64,000 bases of DNA, from contig JAKCPI010005022.1 of assembly GCA_023213315.1 (NCBI GenBank), positions 47,270 to 111,269 on the forward strand, written 5' to 3'. The notes under the pieces are model-generated. The model ran no database searches. It was not told where the DNA came from and was given only the letters and a program-made list of their open reading frames with translations. Source of the DNA: Euborellia annulipes. Lineage: Eukaryota > Arthropoda > Insecta > Dermaptera > Anisolabididae. Position 1 is the first letter of the stretch, and every line of letters starts with the position of its first letter. Made by a program: the position numbers and the translations under genes. This document shows positions 1-10,480 of the stretch, in pieces.

Positions 1-139
1 TGTCGCGAAAATCACTTTTTTGGATTCAGGGGACCTCAAAACGTGAAGATCCATCAAAATCTCGACATCGAATTTTTGACATGAATCCAATACTTTCTCT
101 CTATATATATATTACATATATACATAGGTAAGAGAAAGT
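1..139 (-). repeat. HINE repeat, 5' end, cut by window edge
   Basis: Reverse-oriented terminal part of the dominant Helentron-like repeat (fully described at 47604-48278). The conserved block TCGCGAAAATCACTTTTTTG, the CTCGACATCGAATTTTTGAC block and the terminal hairpin ending GAGAAAGT are all visible. The remainder lies outside the window. Confidence 0.85.
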
Positions 140-165
140 AAAAACTATTTACTTTTTTATTTAAA

Positions 166-1715
166 TCTCAAGACCTGCAAAATGCTTATTGCTGAATTTT
201 ATAAACAACCATTAGATATTTTATTTTCTATACGAATTACGCAAAACTAAGTCTATTGAGATTGCTTTTTTATGCTTTTTTACTTTCTCGTGTAGTAGAA
301 TATAAAGAGAAAGTATTGTAATTGTCAAAAAATTCGACTTCGAGATTTTGATGTTTCTCCACGTTTTAGACCTCCCTGAGTCAAAAAAAAAAAAAAAACA
401 TTTTGGGCTTTATGTCTGTGTGTGTGTCTATGTGAAGTATTTACTCCAAAAGTTGATAGATATCTACAATTTCAGTGCAAGGAGTATATACCAAATTTCT
501 TCGATCTGGCTGCTCTGGTTTTTAAGCATTCGTGTTCACACACACACATAAACCCACACCCACAGACATAATGCCCAAAAGAATATACGAGAAAGTTTTG
601 GGGAAGTCATTCCCGATTGATTTCCTTTCCTGCTTATTTGAACTTATTTGGAGTATAGGCCTATTTGTATAATTTTTAAAAATAATTCAAAACTTTATTA
701 GGCAAAAACGGTCATGCAAAGCAAATCCTCCGGCAACTGCGTTAATTCCGCCTTTGACGGGCTTTGCCCGCCTAGACCCCCCTACTCTGGCTCGGACCCG
801 CCTTTTAAACATTTCTTTTTAAAATTCCTACACTCAATGAAGATATTCAGGAGAACAGACAAACGAATTAGGGGGGGGGGTCTGAACAAAACGTTACTAA
901 TTGTGACATGGGGGACCCGGGAGTTCCTCTAAGTGTGACCTAACAATTCAAAGTAGAATTTATAAAATTTTTTGAAAAAAAAGGTCAAATGATTTATTTG
1001 AGTCACGAGGGAAAATTTAGTTTTAAATAAAAAAGGTAAAATGATATGAATTTTGTATAAGAAATTTTATTCGGGGTATTTCTGTGTTGGGACATAATAT
1101 TTGTAGGGGGGTATGTTTGTATGCGACTGTGACATGGGGGGGGGGCGTTACGTAATATGTGAACGATCCCTTATAGGCACAGATATTTTTATGGAAGTCA
1201 ATTAAGGGGTTTGGCCCTCCTAGACGATGGGGGGGGATGTCTCCCGACTTTGGCTTGGGCCCGCTTGCGGCGGACCCTCGCCTTTCCTATATTGGTCTTT
1301 TTTAATATTTCGGAAAAAAATAGTAAAGTAATTAACATCATAATTTAGTAGTAAGGTATGAGTCATGAGCGGATCCAGAGAAGTGTTTCGGAGGGGGGGG
1401 ACGAATCTGGTGTGACTGGCCGCACAGAACAAGACTTTTTCTTACACTTTAACAAAATATATATACAAATAAAATTTTAAAATATTAATTTTTAAAATAA
1501 AATTTAATTTCCAAGAAAAATATTTTTCTCAAAACTCGGGGGGGGGGGGTAATTACCCCTTTATCCCGTATCTGCCAATGGTATGAGTAGAGCTTTTTTG
1601 GTAAAGTTTCTTATGAGATGCTTTTTTTTTAATTTTATGCTTATTGAACAACTTTTTATTCAAGATTTTTATGCTTTTTAAGCATTTTTCCCATATTTTT
1701 GTCCGGTCTTTAATC
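166..1715 (+). mobile_element. Degenerate hAT-like non-autonomous element (family of 7316-7902)
   Basis: The left end (AAAATGCTTATTGCTGAATT near 180) and right end (TTTTTGTCCGGTCTTTA near 1700) match the two ends of the better preserved copy at 7316-7902. Both show the same runs of ATGCTTTTTAAGC. The outer terminal repeat is decayed (AAGACCTGC instead of TAGAGACCGGA), so the limits are approximate. A type-2 HINE (282-602) and GC-rich Helitron-end-like pieces (CTAGACCCCCCTACTCTGGC near 772; a similar piece near 1215) are nested inside. Several poly-G runs occur at 876-884, 1137-1147 and 1539-1548. No coding capacity is seen. Confidence 0.55.
282..602 (+). repeat. Type-2 HINE with inverted arms
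   Basis: Starts with an ACTTTCTCGTG hairpin and a block related to, but distinct from, the main HINE (TTCGACTTCGAGATTTTGAT, then ATTATGTCTGTGTG-like sequence). After the microsatellite it reads back in reverse complement and ends CAGACATAATGCCCAAAAG ... ACGAGAAAGT, so it is a foldback. The larger relative is 33305-34240. It interrupts the hAT-like element that surrounds it. Confidence 0.65.
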
Positions 1716-2497
1716 ATCACATATTTTACTCCAAATATTCATTTTTAGCCCCTTTGCAATCTATTTTCAGATCATGTAGACAACCCAGTGATTTTTCAAC
1801 ACTCATAATCTTCGATATTTCTTCTACCTTGTTTACTATTCAATGTTAATTAAATTGTTTTTTTTTTTTTTTTCTTTTAATTTTAATGGGCCGGATGTTT
1901 TTCCTCATAAACGAGGCCATTAAAAAAAAGCGACATTTAATTTTTGTCACTTTTTATTACTATTAAAAAAAGGATTAGATTTCCAATTTGTGAAACATAA
2001 AAACTTTAACTTCAAAGTAGCTATATGTCAAACTACTCCCAATTGGTCAGGCATTCAGCTATTTTAAATTGGTTTTACCACATAAAAATATTATAAAAGT
2101 GAGATTACCATTCGAGTCCCAAACTAGACAACCTTATTTAAAAGAGATAATTAATTAGGCTTATAGCTGAAAGAAGGTTTCGACTAAAAGTCAACTATGA
2201 AGATGATCCCTTAGAAGACCGAAACTTTCAGACATGATTTTCAAATGAAAACAAATATTAGCTGTTAAAAAAATTTTCTTTTAAAAGAAACCCTGCTTCT
2301 AAGGGTCTGGTTAATTGAAAATTCGGATAATCAAGATTAAAATATTTAGAGTATTGACATTTTTTTATCTCATCTCGTAACTTCAATCTCTCGTTGTTTT
2401 ATGTTGCTTTTAAATATCAAATGAATTTATTTTACTTTACTGATGTATTTTTTCAGTTTTTTTGATTTTCTTAAAATTCGTTCTAACGAATTCAAAA
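1716..2497. other. AT-rich DNA, nothing recognised
   Basis: Contains homopolymer T runs (about 1857-1874) and short AT-rich words only. I see no ORF, splice-bounded exon, tRNA-like promoter or terminal repeat here. Confidence 0.5.
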
Positions 2498-3153
2498 AAT
2501 CTGGGGTGACTGGGGCACAGCACACAACTTTCTCTTACCTTCGGTAATCGAAAGTTGTGTTCTGTGCTTGTCACACCAGATTTTTTGTGTCGACATATAT
2601 TTAGTTCCCGACAGTAAGGAACATATGAATTCAGATGTAAAATTTATAAGTATGTGAAAATATTTATATTTTGTTACCATAGCAACCATTTCTCCTATCT
2701 TTTCTATGGAGTACAAGAGTAAAGTGTTCTTCAGAAGATTTCAATCAGAAAATGAGAATATACATTTTAAAGAACATCTAAAAAATAATTGATTTTTGAA
2801 TTAAAAAAAAAATCGTTGGAGCAAATTTTGAGAAAATCGAAAAAAACTAAAAAAGTGCATCAGTAAAGTACCAGTACTCTTTGGTCGATTTTGATTAAAA
2901 GCTTATTTTTCCGGTCCCGGGGGGTGTTTAACTTATATATAAAATTTCAACCTCCTAGCTCTTTTCGTTCTTGAGATATTTTGTTCACAGACACACACAC
3001 CCATAGACAGACCATGTCGCGAAAACCACTTTTTTGGATTCAGGGGACCTCAAAACGTGAAGATCCATCAAAATCTCGACATCGAATTTTTGACATGAAT
3101 CCAATACTTTCTCTCTATATATATATTACATATATACATAGGTAAGAGAAAGT
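2498..3153 (-). repeat. Full-length HINE repeat
   Basis: Intact copy about 656 bp long. It begins with the 3' foldback (AATCTGGGGTGAC...GTCACACCAGATT, 2498-2582) and carries a one-base X-box variant, GTTACCATAGCAAC, at 2673-2686. A CACACACACCCA microsatellite lies near 2990, and the 5' hairpin ends GAGAAAGT at 3153. It is followed immediately by an oppositely oriented internal HINE fragment (3154-3330). Confidence 0.88.
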
Positions 3154-3330
3154 AAAATCAATTATTTTTTAGATGCTCTTTAAAATGTATATTCTCATTT
3201 TTCTCTCAAAATTGTTTGAAACATACTTTACTCTTGTACTTCATAGGAAGATAGGTGAAATGGTTGCCATGGTAACAAAATATAACTATTTTTCCATGTT
3301 TATAAATTTTACAGCTTGAATTCTAACATG
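3154..3330 (+). repeat. Internal HINE fragment with perfect X-box
   Basis: Carries the block around the X-box (GTTGCCATGGTAAC at 3263-3276) and stops at the TTGAATTC word where a SINE follows. It abuts the end of the preceding inverted HINE without spacer, so one HINE probably landed in or beside another. Confidence 0.75.
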
Positions 3331-3334
3331 ACCT

Positions 3335-3444
3335 CGGGCTTGGTGTAGTTGGTAGCGCGCCTGCCTTGCAAACCAAGGGTCGAGGGTTCGGATCGCAGGC
3401 AGTCCGATGATTTTATTTAAGCCATTTGGATACCAAATGGCTTG
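3335..3444 (+). repeat. tRNA-derived SINE
   Basis: About 110 bp. The head resembles a tRNA gene: an A-box-like TGGTGTAGTTGGTAGCGCG and a B-box-like GGGTTCGGATC at the expected spacing. A non-tRNA body, CAGTCCGATGATTTTATTTA, ends in ACCAAATGGCTT. Copies with the same head and body lie at 11548, 22010, 8305 (-) and 15460 (-), which makes this a mobile family rather than a tRNA gene. The family was presumably transcribed by RNA polymerase III and moved by a partner LINE; that is known of SINEs generally, not shown here. Confidence 0.8.
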
Positions 3445-3639
3445 TTTTTATTTTTTGTCCATTTAAAGAAAGAAAAAAAAAAATATAAATTCTTTTCTAA
3501 GATGAAAACTTCTATACAATTGCACTTGTTTTTTATTTGCACCTCAGGATTTTAATTCCCTGATGTCTCTTTGGTCTATAACACCAAATATGGATAAATA
3601 GATAAATTGTAGTAAAAATCGGATTTTTTTCCCAGCATC

Positions 3640-4000
3640 AATTATCAACAATAATTTAATGAGCAGGAGCAATCACGCGGACGCAAACAACAACAACAAC
3701 TTTGCTTAGGTTTTCTGGTCATTCCAATGACGACGATAAAGTCTCAATTAAATAAACGTCAAGTCTCTTAATTAGACAGCTGACTTAGAGAAGACAATGC
3801 GGTGCCCCCCTCTCTGCTGCCCACTGCCTCCACTTCTGCAGCTACACTTTTATTGACAATCTAAATAGCTATAATTACCTATAATAAAACTAACATTTTT
3901 ATGGGAAAAAAATCTTTAAGGTAATATACGAATACCTTGCTTGCTTTGTTTTGAAACCAGGACTTGTGTGTGTGTGTGACGTCACTTTTCTGGTCATTCC
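3640..4000. promoter_or_regulatory. Non-repetitive island with full CRE
   Basis: This stretch is less AT-rich than its surroundings and has no match to the window's repeat families apart from an internal duplicated phrase, TTTCTGGTCATTCCAATGAC (about 3711 and 3988). A palindromic CRE, TGACGTCA, sits at 3977-3984 directly after a short (TG)n run. CRE is the classical CREB/ATF site; regulatory use here is inference. Confidence 0.25.
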
Positions 4001-4044
4001 AATGACGACAAAATCAAAATGTCTTATTTTTAAAATAATTCATT

Positions 4045-4096
4045 GGGTTTGGGCCGTCCGATGAAAATTTATTTAAATCTTTTGGCTACCGAGGCT
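4045..4096 (+). repeat. SINE body fragment
   Basis: GTCCGATGAAAATTTATTTA followed by a TTTTGGCTACC variant matches the non-tRNA body of the SINE family. The tRNA-like head is missing. Confidence 0.5.
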
Positions 4097-4111
4097 CAAA
4101 TAATCAGTCAT

Positions 4112-4201
4112 TTTTACTTTCTCTTACCTATGTATATATGTAATATATATATAGAGAGAAAGTATTGGATTCATGTCAAAAATTCGATGTCGAGATTTTG
4201 A
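4112..4201 (+). repeat. HINE 5' end fragment
   Basis: Has the complete 5' hairpin (ACTTTCTCTTACC...GAGAGAAAGT) and the first block up to GAGATTTTGATG. It then stops abruptly at a LINE 3' tail. Confidence 0.8.
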
Positions 4202-4263
4202 TGGTCATTATAGGTCTTCGGACCTTATGTATCCATTAAAAAAAAAAAAAAAAAAAAAAAAAA
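4202..4263 (+). mobile_element. LINE 3' tail with poly(A)
   Basis: GGTCATTATAGGTCTTCGGA and CCTTATG match the 3' end of the coding LINE fragment at 41468-41707, followed here by about 25 A's. A small hairpin (AGGTC/GACCT) lies just before the tail. This is a severely 5'-truncated retrotransposon copy inserted in the HINE on its left. Confidence 0.65.
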
Positions 4264-4500
4264 TTATAGACTTAATAAACTAGGGTGTACTTTTTTAAAT
4301 ATCTCTCCATAGAGGTGTGGTATATTGGACAATTTAGGATAATATGCTCCACATTTTCCCTTTCCTTTTTGTTGCAGAGTACAGAATTGGTTTAGGTCTA
4401 TTTTACACATTTGGTCTTTGTAGATTAGCTGTAGTCCCTATACAATACTTTTCTTTTGCAAGTCTTAGGGTGCGTTCGATTTGGATGCTCACACGTTTTA

Positions 4501-4999
4501 GGCCTGGCGTCCACTGGAAGCAGAAAGCGGCGAAATTTAGTTCGCGCGAATACGACTGAAACGCGCGAATTATCCAAACACTTGTTTGCAAATCAGCCCT
4601 CGTCCACTAGAGGAGTTTCATTCGCGCTAATCGCAACGTATAGCCGCGACCAGCGACCGATCCAATTTTGTTCGATATTTCGCGCGTTTGAAAGCGTCAA
4701 AGGGGCGGCCATTTTGGCCTTGTAAGGTTATATTTTAAGACCAAGCAGCCAATTTACAATCCTTCATTATAAATATAGATTTCATCATGAATGTTGAAAA
4801 TTAATTCCATATTGACCTAGCAAGGTTATATTTGACGTTCGCTGTCAGATTAAGTATACTTTATTGTAGGTTATGTCAGCCATGTTGAATTCGCAGTTCG
4901 CAGGTTTCTGCTACTAGTGGACGCGCGACATTCCGCGCGTTAGATTTCGCTTGTTTTCGCCGTTTCGCTGTTCGCTAGTTTCTGCTTCCACTGGACGCC
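4501..4999. mobile_element. PIF/Harbinger-like MITE
   Basis: About 499 bp, flanked on both sides by TTA (4498-4500 and 5000-5002), the three-base duplication typical of PIF/Harbinger. The inverted ends share GTCCACTGGAAGCAGAAA, with the left end extended by GGCCTGGC. The interior is rich in CpG (CGCGCGAA words) and has no transposase reading frame that I recognise. The GGCC-start and TTA target link it in type to the element at 59016-59705. Confidence 0.65.
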
Positions 5000-5002
5000 T
5001 TA

Positions 5003-6059
5003 AGCGCTTACGCTTATCAGCGCTATTTTCAGTCGTTCGATTTGACCTGGAAGCGCTCACTCATTAGCGTTTGTTTTAAAATGCTTTAAAAAATTTTTTT
5101 CAACTTTTCCTTATTATTATTATTCTTATTTGAATATCCTAAACACCCCAGACTGCGATAATCGAGTTTGTAATTTATCGGAAACATGCCTTTCCTTCCT
5201 CCTATTTAAATGTTTCGCCCTCAAGCTCGTCTTTTACTTTCCTTAAATACATTAAATAAATAAAGTGTTTAAAAATTATCTTAACTAAAAAGGAAAAAAA
5301 GAATTAAAATAAAGGATTTTGGGAAATTTTACAAAACAAGGTGGCAATAAGGAAAGAATAACAAAAACGTTATCGTTAAACATACAAATTATTTCCCGGC
5401 TTAAGAGTTTTTTTTAGTAAACACTAGATAATAGATCGAAAATCTTGACCTAATTACCAGCTGATCGATATTCTTCAAGGGGTTTGAATGCAGTCATTTT
5501 ACGTGTAGGCCCCTAATTATTGAAACATTTTCAAGAGGCCAAGAGCCCATCTAACTAAGCTCGAGGCAAACATAACAATTGTCCTGATGAAGGCCGAAAC
5601 ATCGATAATTATATTAAATAATAGTAAAGCGAAAAAATAAATTATTTTTTTTTAAATTACTTTCGGCTGTCTTATTCTCCTTAGGGTTAATTATAAGTTC
5701 AGCCACTACGCCTGGAAATTAAAAGTTAGTTTTCGAAAAATTTTACGTTTTTTTTTTTATAATGTGTTTATTTTGTTAAATAAATTAACACATTTTACTG
5801 TAGTGTACTGTGTACTATTATATTACTGTTTTCGTTTTTTTTTACATTAAATTTAGTTTTTAATGAGAAACAATTTTTATTTTTTCACTATTTCCTTCCA
5901 AAAATAAAACACGATTTGTTTTACATCAGTAGAAATCATGATTTATTACAGACATTTTTTCACATATGTGAGTTTATTGTTAGTATTAATTTATATGATT
6001 AGGTTACTGTCTATAGATATACAATACTTTTCTACATGGTTTTATTCTTGTTTCAACAG
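5003..6059. other. AT-rich DNA with one CTGATGA...GAAAC motif
   Basis: No gene recognised. At 5584-5600 the sequence CTGATGAAGGCCGAAAC carries the two hammerhead-like core words seen in foldbacks elsewhere (see the finding). The rest is AT-rich, with long T runs. Confidence 0.4.
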
Positions 6060-6181
6060 GTTGCAAACGGCTCCAAACCTGGTTATCCTTTTGGCTTCCA
6101 TCAGTGAGGCTGACAAAGTGAGAAAGCCGTTCCTGTTAGACGTGGTCTGAGCGCTCGCTGATTGCAGAAATCCTTTATTTG
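6060..6181 (+). ncRNA. Candidate spliced exon, closed in all frames
   Basis: Bounded by an acceptor-like TTGTTTCAACAG on the left and an excellent donor, G|GTGAGTACC, on the right (122 nt). It has more G+C than the flanks. All three forward frames contain a stop, the longest running to a TGA at about 6148, so it could be a UTR exon, a terminal coding exon read past its stop, or part of a non-coding RNA. No family is recognised. Without transcript data this is only a splice-site-based candidate. Confidence 0.25.
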
Positions 6182-6419
6182 GTGAGTACCTCTTGAAATT
6201 TTTACAGTTCTAATTCATCTTTAAATCAAATATATGCCAACATATAAATTTTGACAAATTCAAAGAGTCAATTATTAAAAACATGATAATTTCATTAACA
6301 TCATTTCGTTTACTAGTGCAAAGGAACGTTTTGAGATTACACAGATACAGATATTTGATGTTTAAAACAGTCTTTATTGTAGTATTAATATATTGTACAT
6401 ATATATACGTATATATTGT

Positions 6420-6741
6420 ACATGGGCTATTCTGTATAGAGAGATTGCATTCATATCAAAAATTCGATGTCGAGATTTTGATGGAAATAAATGTTTTGAG
6501 GTCCCCTGAGTCCCCCTGAGCCAAAATATGGGTCCCGCAAAGTAGACTGTCTCAATGATGACTCAAAATTTGAATTCAAAGATTTTCTCAAAATTGAGTC
6601 TAACGATTTTTATTAAAATTCATAAATTAATGATTTTTTAGGTCCTCTTTAAAAAGTATATATGTCAACACAAAAAATCTGGTGTAACAAGCACAGAACA
6701 CAAGTTTGTGTGCTGTGAGACCAGTCACATCAGATTTTTTT
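6420..6741 (+). repeat. HINE fragment with internal deletion
   Basis: Begins in the first HINE block (ATTCGATGTCGAGATTTTGA) and keeps the AATTTGAATTC to TCTCAAAATT region. It then jumps to the 3' foldback (ATCTGGTGTAACAAGCACAG to CACATCAGATT). The X-box part is deleted. Confidence 0.7.
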
Positions 6742-6829
6742 GTATTTATTTCTTCCTCCCTTTATAATTGAACAGTTGTTTTAAAAGTAAGTTTAAAATG
6801 CTTGGAAGCTAAAATCTCATTGAAATTGT

Positions 6830-7180
6830 ATTAACCGTAGCAAAGTGTCAGCGAGCTCCTTAGGAGTAAATTATGTTGGTCAGTTGGGGGTCGACTTTTC
6901 CCCGGAGAAACGTGAGGCCGGCCAACTTTCGCGGCGCGGAATGCACACACCGGACGGCATAGGATCGGGGTAAATGTACTAACTACTCTTACTACGACAG
7001 TCGGTTGGTGAGTCACCACCCTGTTGCCTCACGAGGCGCCAGGATTCACGGTGTCGCGACTTGGACTCTTAACCATGACTCGACATTTTCTCGCATACTT
7101 TGCCTAAATCCGTTCATTGAGTTTGAGATTGCACCTGATCGGCGAAATCAAGACGACACGTCAACGTCTGTCTATTAAAA
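6830..7180. promoter_or_regulatory. CpG-rich unique island
   Basis: About 350 bp of balanced base composition with frequent CpG (GGCCGGCC near 6912, TTTCGCGGCGCGGAATG near 6926, TGTCGCGACTTGG near 7052), unlike anything else near it. A donor-like GGTTG|GTGAGTCACC lies at 7005-7018 and contains an AP-1 word, TGAGTCA. It could be a promoter with a first exon, an old GC-rich transposon end, or a conserved element. The reverse frame here (62 residues) resembles nothing I know. Confidence 0.3.
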
Positions 7181-7315
7181 ATCGTAGGACATTTCAACTT
7201 TCCTTATCTAACTCCTTCCCTCTCACTTGCACTCTTATGAAAATAGAGGAAGTTATGAGATCATACAGAGCGGGGGAAGTCAAATGCTAACATGTTCTGC
7301 TATTAGAATAATAAC

Positions 7316-7902
7316 TAGAGACCGGACAAAAAAGCATAAAAAAATGGAACATAAGTGCTTAAAAAAGCATAAAAAACTTGAATAAAAAGTTGTTAAGCAT
7401 AAAAGTTGAAAAAAAAGCATCTCATAAGCAATTTTTACTCATACCAATGGCGTATACAAATTTTTTTTTTAAAGAAACTAAATTTATTCCGCCCCGCCCT
7501 GCGAAAAATTTTGTTTTTGCGGAACCAAATTTTTTCACCCTGCGGAAAATTTTTTTTTATAATGCTATAATTTTTCGCACTGCGGGGCTTTTGAAAATTT
7601 TTTTTTTTTTTTTGGGGGGCCGGGCTTCCCCCCCCCTTATACATGTCCCTGGTGTATGCGTGTGTGAATGGGAAAAAAGTGTGTTTTTTAATAAAAAAAA
7701 CAAAAAATATTATAAATATTCGTAAAATAAGTTCAAATAAGCACGAAAGGGAAAAAAAGCATAAAAACTCAAAAAAAGCAAAAAAAGCATAAAAAATGCA
7801 ATCTCAATGCACTTAGTTTTTCCTAATTCGTATAGAAATTAAATATCAAATGGTTGCTTATAAAATTGAGCAATAAGCATTTTGCTTAAAATCCGGTCTC
7901 TA
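7316..7902. mobile_element. hAT-like non-autonomous element with perfect 8-bp duplication
   Basis: The terminal inverted repeat TAGAGACCGGA...TCCGGTCTCTA is flanked by ATAATAAC at 7308-7315 and 7903-7910. An 8-bp duplication and a TAGAG start are the hallmarks of the hAT superfamily. The subterminal regions are built of repeated AAAAAGCATAAAA words. The middle (about 7440-7650) is another element-like insert with GCGGAACCAAATTTTTT phrases and a G-rich end. No transposase remains, so movement would have needed a transposase from elsewhere. Copies: 166-1715 and 61904-62430. Confidence 0.78.
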
Positions 7903-7931
7903 ATAATAACCAACAAATTTTATACATAATA

Positions 7932-8056
7932 GTCCTGTGGCCCAGAGGTTAGAGTTGTTGACAAAACAAATAATGCTAATCTTAAAGTCAAGGGCTGCGG
8001 GTTCGGATCCCAGGAAGTAGGATAAATATTTATTTAAATTATTTGGCTACCAAATG
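7932..8056 (+). repeat. tRNA-derived SINE, variant subfamily
   Basis: A-box-like GTGGCCCAGAGGTTAGAG and B-box-like GGGTTCGGATCCCAGG are followed by a body ending ATTTGGCTACCAAATG, as in the main SINE. The head differs from the main family, so it was probably founded by or rebuilt on a different tRNA. It lies just to the right of the hAT-like element's target duplication. Confidence 0.6.
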
Positions 8057-8304
8057 TTATAAATAAATGTGCCTGGAATATACATTAGACCTTATCGTAA
8101 TTTTATTTAAGTATCGTTTAAATTGTAAATTTTCACTGCCTGAGTAATTCGAAGCTTTTTGATTGTAACTTTTCTTACAATACAAATGTTGCGAGAATTT
8201 TTTTAACGTCTGTGAAGTAATAAATTAGTGATAAAATTTGATTTGAATCTTTAAACAAAATAATCATTTAATATACAAAAAATCTGGTATTTTTATCTAT
8301 TTAT

Positions 8305-8414
8305 GGTATTTGGTATCCAAATGGCTTAAATAAAATCATCGGACTGCCTGGGGTCCGAACCCGCGACTTTTGGTATACGAGGTTAGCACGCTAACCCCGA
8401 CACCAAGCCCCGAG
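8305..8414 (-). repeat. tRNA-derived SINE
   Basis: Reverse copy: the body (GGTATCCAAATGGCTTAAAT) comes first, then the complemented B box (GGGTCCGAACCC) and A box region (GCACGCTAACCCCGACACCA). It sits at the edge of a truncated HINE (8415-8648). Confidence 0.78.
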
Positions 8415-8648
8415 GGCGATATAAAATTTATAAACAGAGAAAAATATTTATATTTTGTTACCATGGCAACCATTTCTCCTATCTTTCCTATAAAGTTCAA
8501 GAGTAAAGTGTGCTTCAAAAGATTTCAAGAGCCAAATGAAAATATACAATTTAATGAGCATCTAAAAATATTTGATTTTTGAATTTTAATCAAAATCGTT
8601 GGAGCGAATTTTGAGAAAATCGAAAAAAACTGAAAAAGTACATCAGTA
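8415..8648 (-). repeat. HINE internal fragment with perfect X-box
   Basis: Begins at the AAATTTATAAAC word and has a perfect GTTACCATGGCAAC at 8457-8470. It continues to AAAAAGTACATCAGTA, where a GC-rich Helitron end replaces the expected sequence. Confidence 0.78.
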
Positions 8649-8727
8649 GCAGGCGGACCCGAGCCAGCTGGCAGGGGGTCTAGGGGGGGGGAAGCCCCCT
8701 TGTCTAGAAGGCGGGCTCCGCGGCTAG
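8649..8727 (+). mobile_element. Helitron 3' terminus remnant
   Basis: GCAGGCGGACCCGAGCCAGC with G-rich sequence and a short hairpin (GCGG-GCT-CCGC) ends in CTAG followed by T. This is the canonical Helitron 3' end (hairpin then CTRR, inserted before T). Only about 80 bp are present, joined to a broken HINE. Related GC-rich words occur at 750-800 and 62140-62180. Confidence 0.45.
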
Positions 8728-10060
8728 TAGAAATAAAATTTTTTATATTTGTCTTTCTTCTAATCTTGCCTAATCTATCGTAATCCGGCTTGGTGCCAGG
8801 AAATTCTTATAGAAAGGTGGAAAATTTTTTTACGAAGCTCTCCTGATATAGCCAGTGGGCCTATAGGCTTACTCATTGAGCCCATTTTCGAACATTGTGT
8901 TTCTTAAATATATTTTAAGGCACCCATATAAATAATTAAAAAAGCACTCGTTTCTCGCATAGAATATACAAGATATATATACCCCCCCCCCCACCCTTCA
9001 TATCACCAGCTATGATCATAATCCATATGTCGCTAAATCGCATACAAAATACTCTACATTCCTACTCTGTCTGTTCCATTGGCCAGAATGCAGGAAAAAT
9101 TCACGCAACGAGAAGAATTCTTTTAGTTACGCGACTATCTCTTTCTCAGGTGTCAAGGACCCTTAGAGCATTATCAAAGGAAAGAAAAAAAAAGTAAAAA
9201 TTTATCTGCTTTAGTCTTCTTTCAAGGTCATTTAGTTGAAATGAACCAAAGGCTAATCTCTCTCTTCTCTTTCTCTTTCCCTTTTATCAGCAGGTGGATT
9301 TTTAATAATTAAAAAATATCATTTTTATGAATGGCTTACTTATTACCTATACGAGCAGAATTGCAAAATTAATAGTTAATTCATGTAGTAAAGTTACTGT
9401 TATTTGCTATTGAAAGATAAGATTGATCACTTGATAAGAAACTCGTGTCATTTCATTCTTCACACCTCTTTTCTAATTATAATTCCCATTCGGCTCTTCT
9501 ATTTATTTTTTTAATTTTTATCCCAAAAGAAATAAAGTAGAATGATGTCATCAAAGAATAAATGATAAAAAACATGTTATATACACCTGTATATTTATGA
9601 TTTATAAAGTAAAAAAAGAAAAAAAAATTGATTTATTTGCTGAGAATAAATTTCCAACTGCTTAATCCCCTTGCGAGTTGAGATTTTTCAATCTTTGGCT
9701 AGGAGCCAGTTAATTTGACATAATCATAAACATCTCTCTCGCTTAAGTGCAATTTCTCTTTGGATCATTTGATAAATAAATAAACATTGGCTATTTATCA
9801 TTTATTAAAGATGAAAAATTATTAATTTTTTTTTTCTTAAAAGAGGAAATTGAAGTCATTTGACAGGATTTGGTCATTTTTTTTTTAAACAAACAAACAT
9901 TTCCGTTTTCACTCTCTTGTTTTATAGAGGAAATTATTTAACTGTTATGTATAGGCCTAATCTATAGGAAAAAATTATTTTAAAAACTACTCCCAGTATC
10001 AAATCGTTTTGGACTATCCTGATTGTACTGTATTTTCGTTATAAACATGATAAGAAAAAC
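8728..10060. other. AT-rich DNA, nothing recognised
   Basis: Contains a C tract near 8988 and simple AT-rich sequence. No gene, terminal repeat or splice-bounded open segment is seen. Confidence 0.5.
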
Positions 10061-10161
10061 ACAACTTTCGATTTCGACCCCAGTGATATGGAATCATCTT
10101 CAGTACAATCAACAGATGTTTTGCATTATATAATTATAATGACGTGGCTGTATATAAGATT

Positions 10162-10386
10162 GTTTGTAATAGAAAGAGGTTTGCAGCCAAATGAAAAAGA
10201 GTCTCTACTATTAAATAAACTCTTTAATCCGGACGTTTCGGCGGTTATGTGAATGTTTGATTAATTTTTTAGCTTGGAAGGCTGATGATGGCACAGTGAA
10301 CCTATGCCGAAACGTCCGGATTAAAGAGTTTATTTAATAGTAGAGGCTCTTTTTCATTTGGCTGCAAACCTCTTCCTATTACAAAC
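10162..10386 (+). repeat. Foldback element with hammerhead-like core
   Basis: Near-perfect inverted arms of about 80 bp (10162-10241 and 10306-10386) contain AAGAGGTTTGCAGCC and CTCTTTAATCCGGACGTTTC. In the spacer, CTGATGATGGCA at 10282 is followed by TGCCGAAACGTCC at 10305. The arms thus form a long helix closing on a CTGATGA/GAAAC core. Compare the elements at 17429, 23230 and 61828. Confidence 0.75.
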
Positions 10387-10387
10387 A

Positions 10388-10480
10388 GTTATCGTTTAAA
10401 GTCTTATATTGCTTAAGTTGCCGAAAACTGTGTCTATGTGTGTGTGGGAGTGTGAGTGTGAATGGGGAAAAAAGTGTGAG
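10388..10480 (-). repeat. Dispersed TTGCCGAAAA/(TG)n repeat
   Basis: TATCGTTTAAAGTCTTATAT, AAGTTGCCGAAAACTGTGT, a (TG)n run and GTGTGAATGGGGAAAAAAG define a repeat of about 100 bp. Copies lie at 11700-11795 (same orientation) and, inverted, at 15345-15410, 27335-27440 and 32712-32760. Confidence 0.65.

Noticed and set aside
4456..4725. 89-codon forward frame in CpG-rich DNA
   Set aside because: It begins outside and runs into a Harbinger-like MITE; the product resembles no known family.
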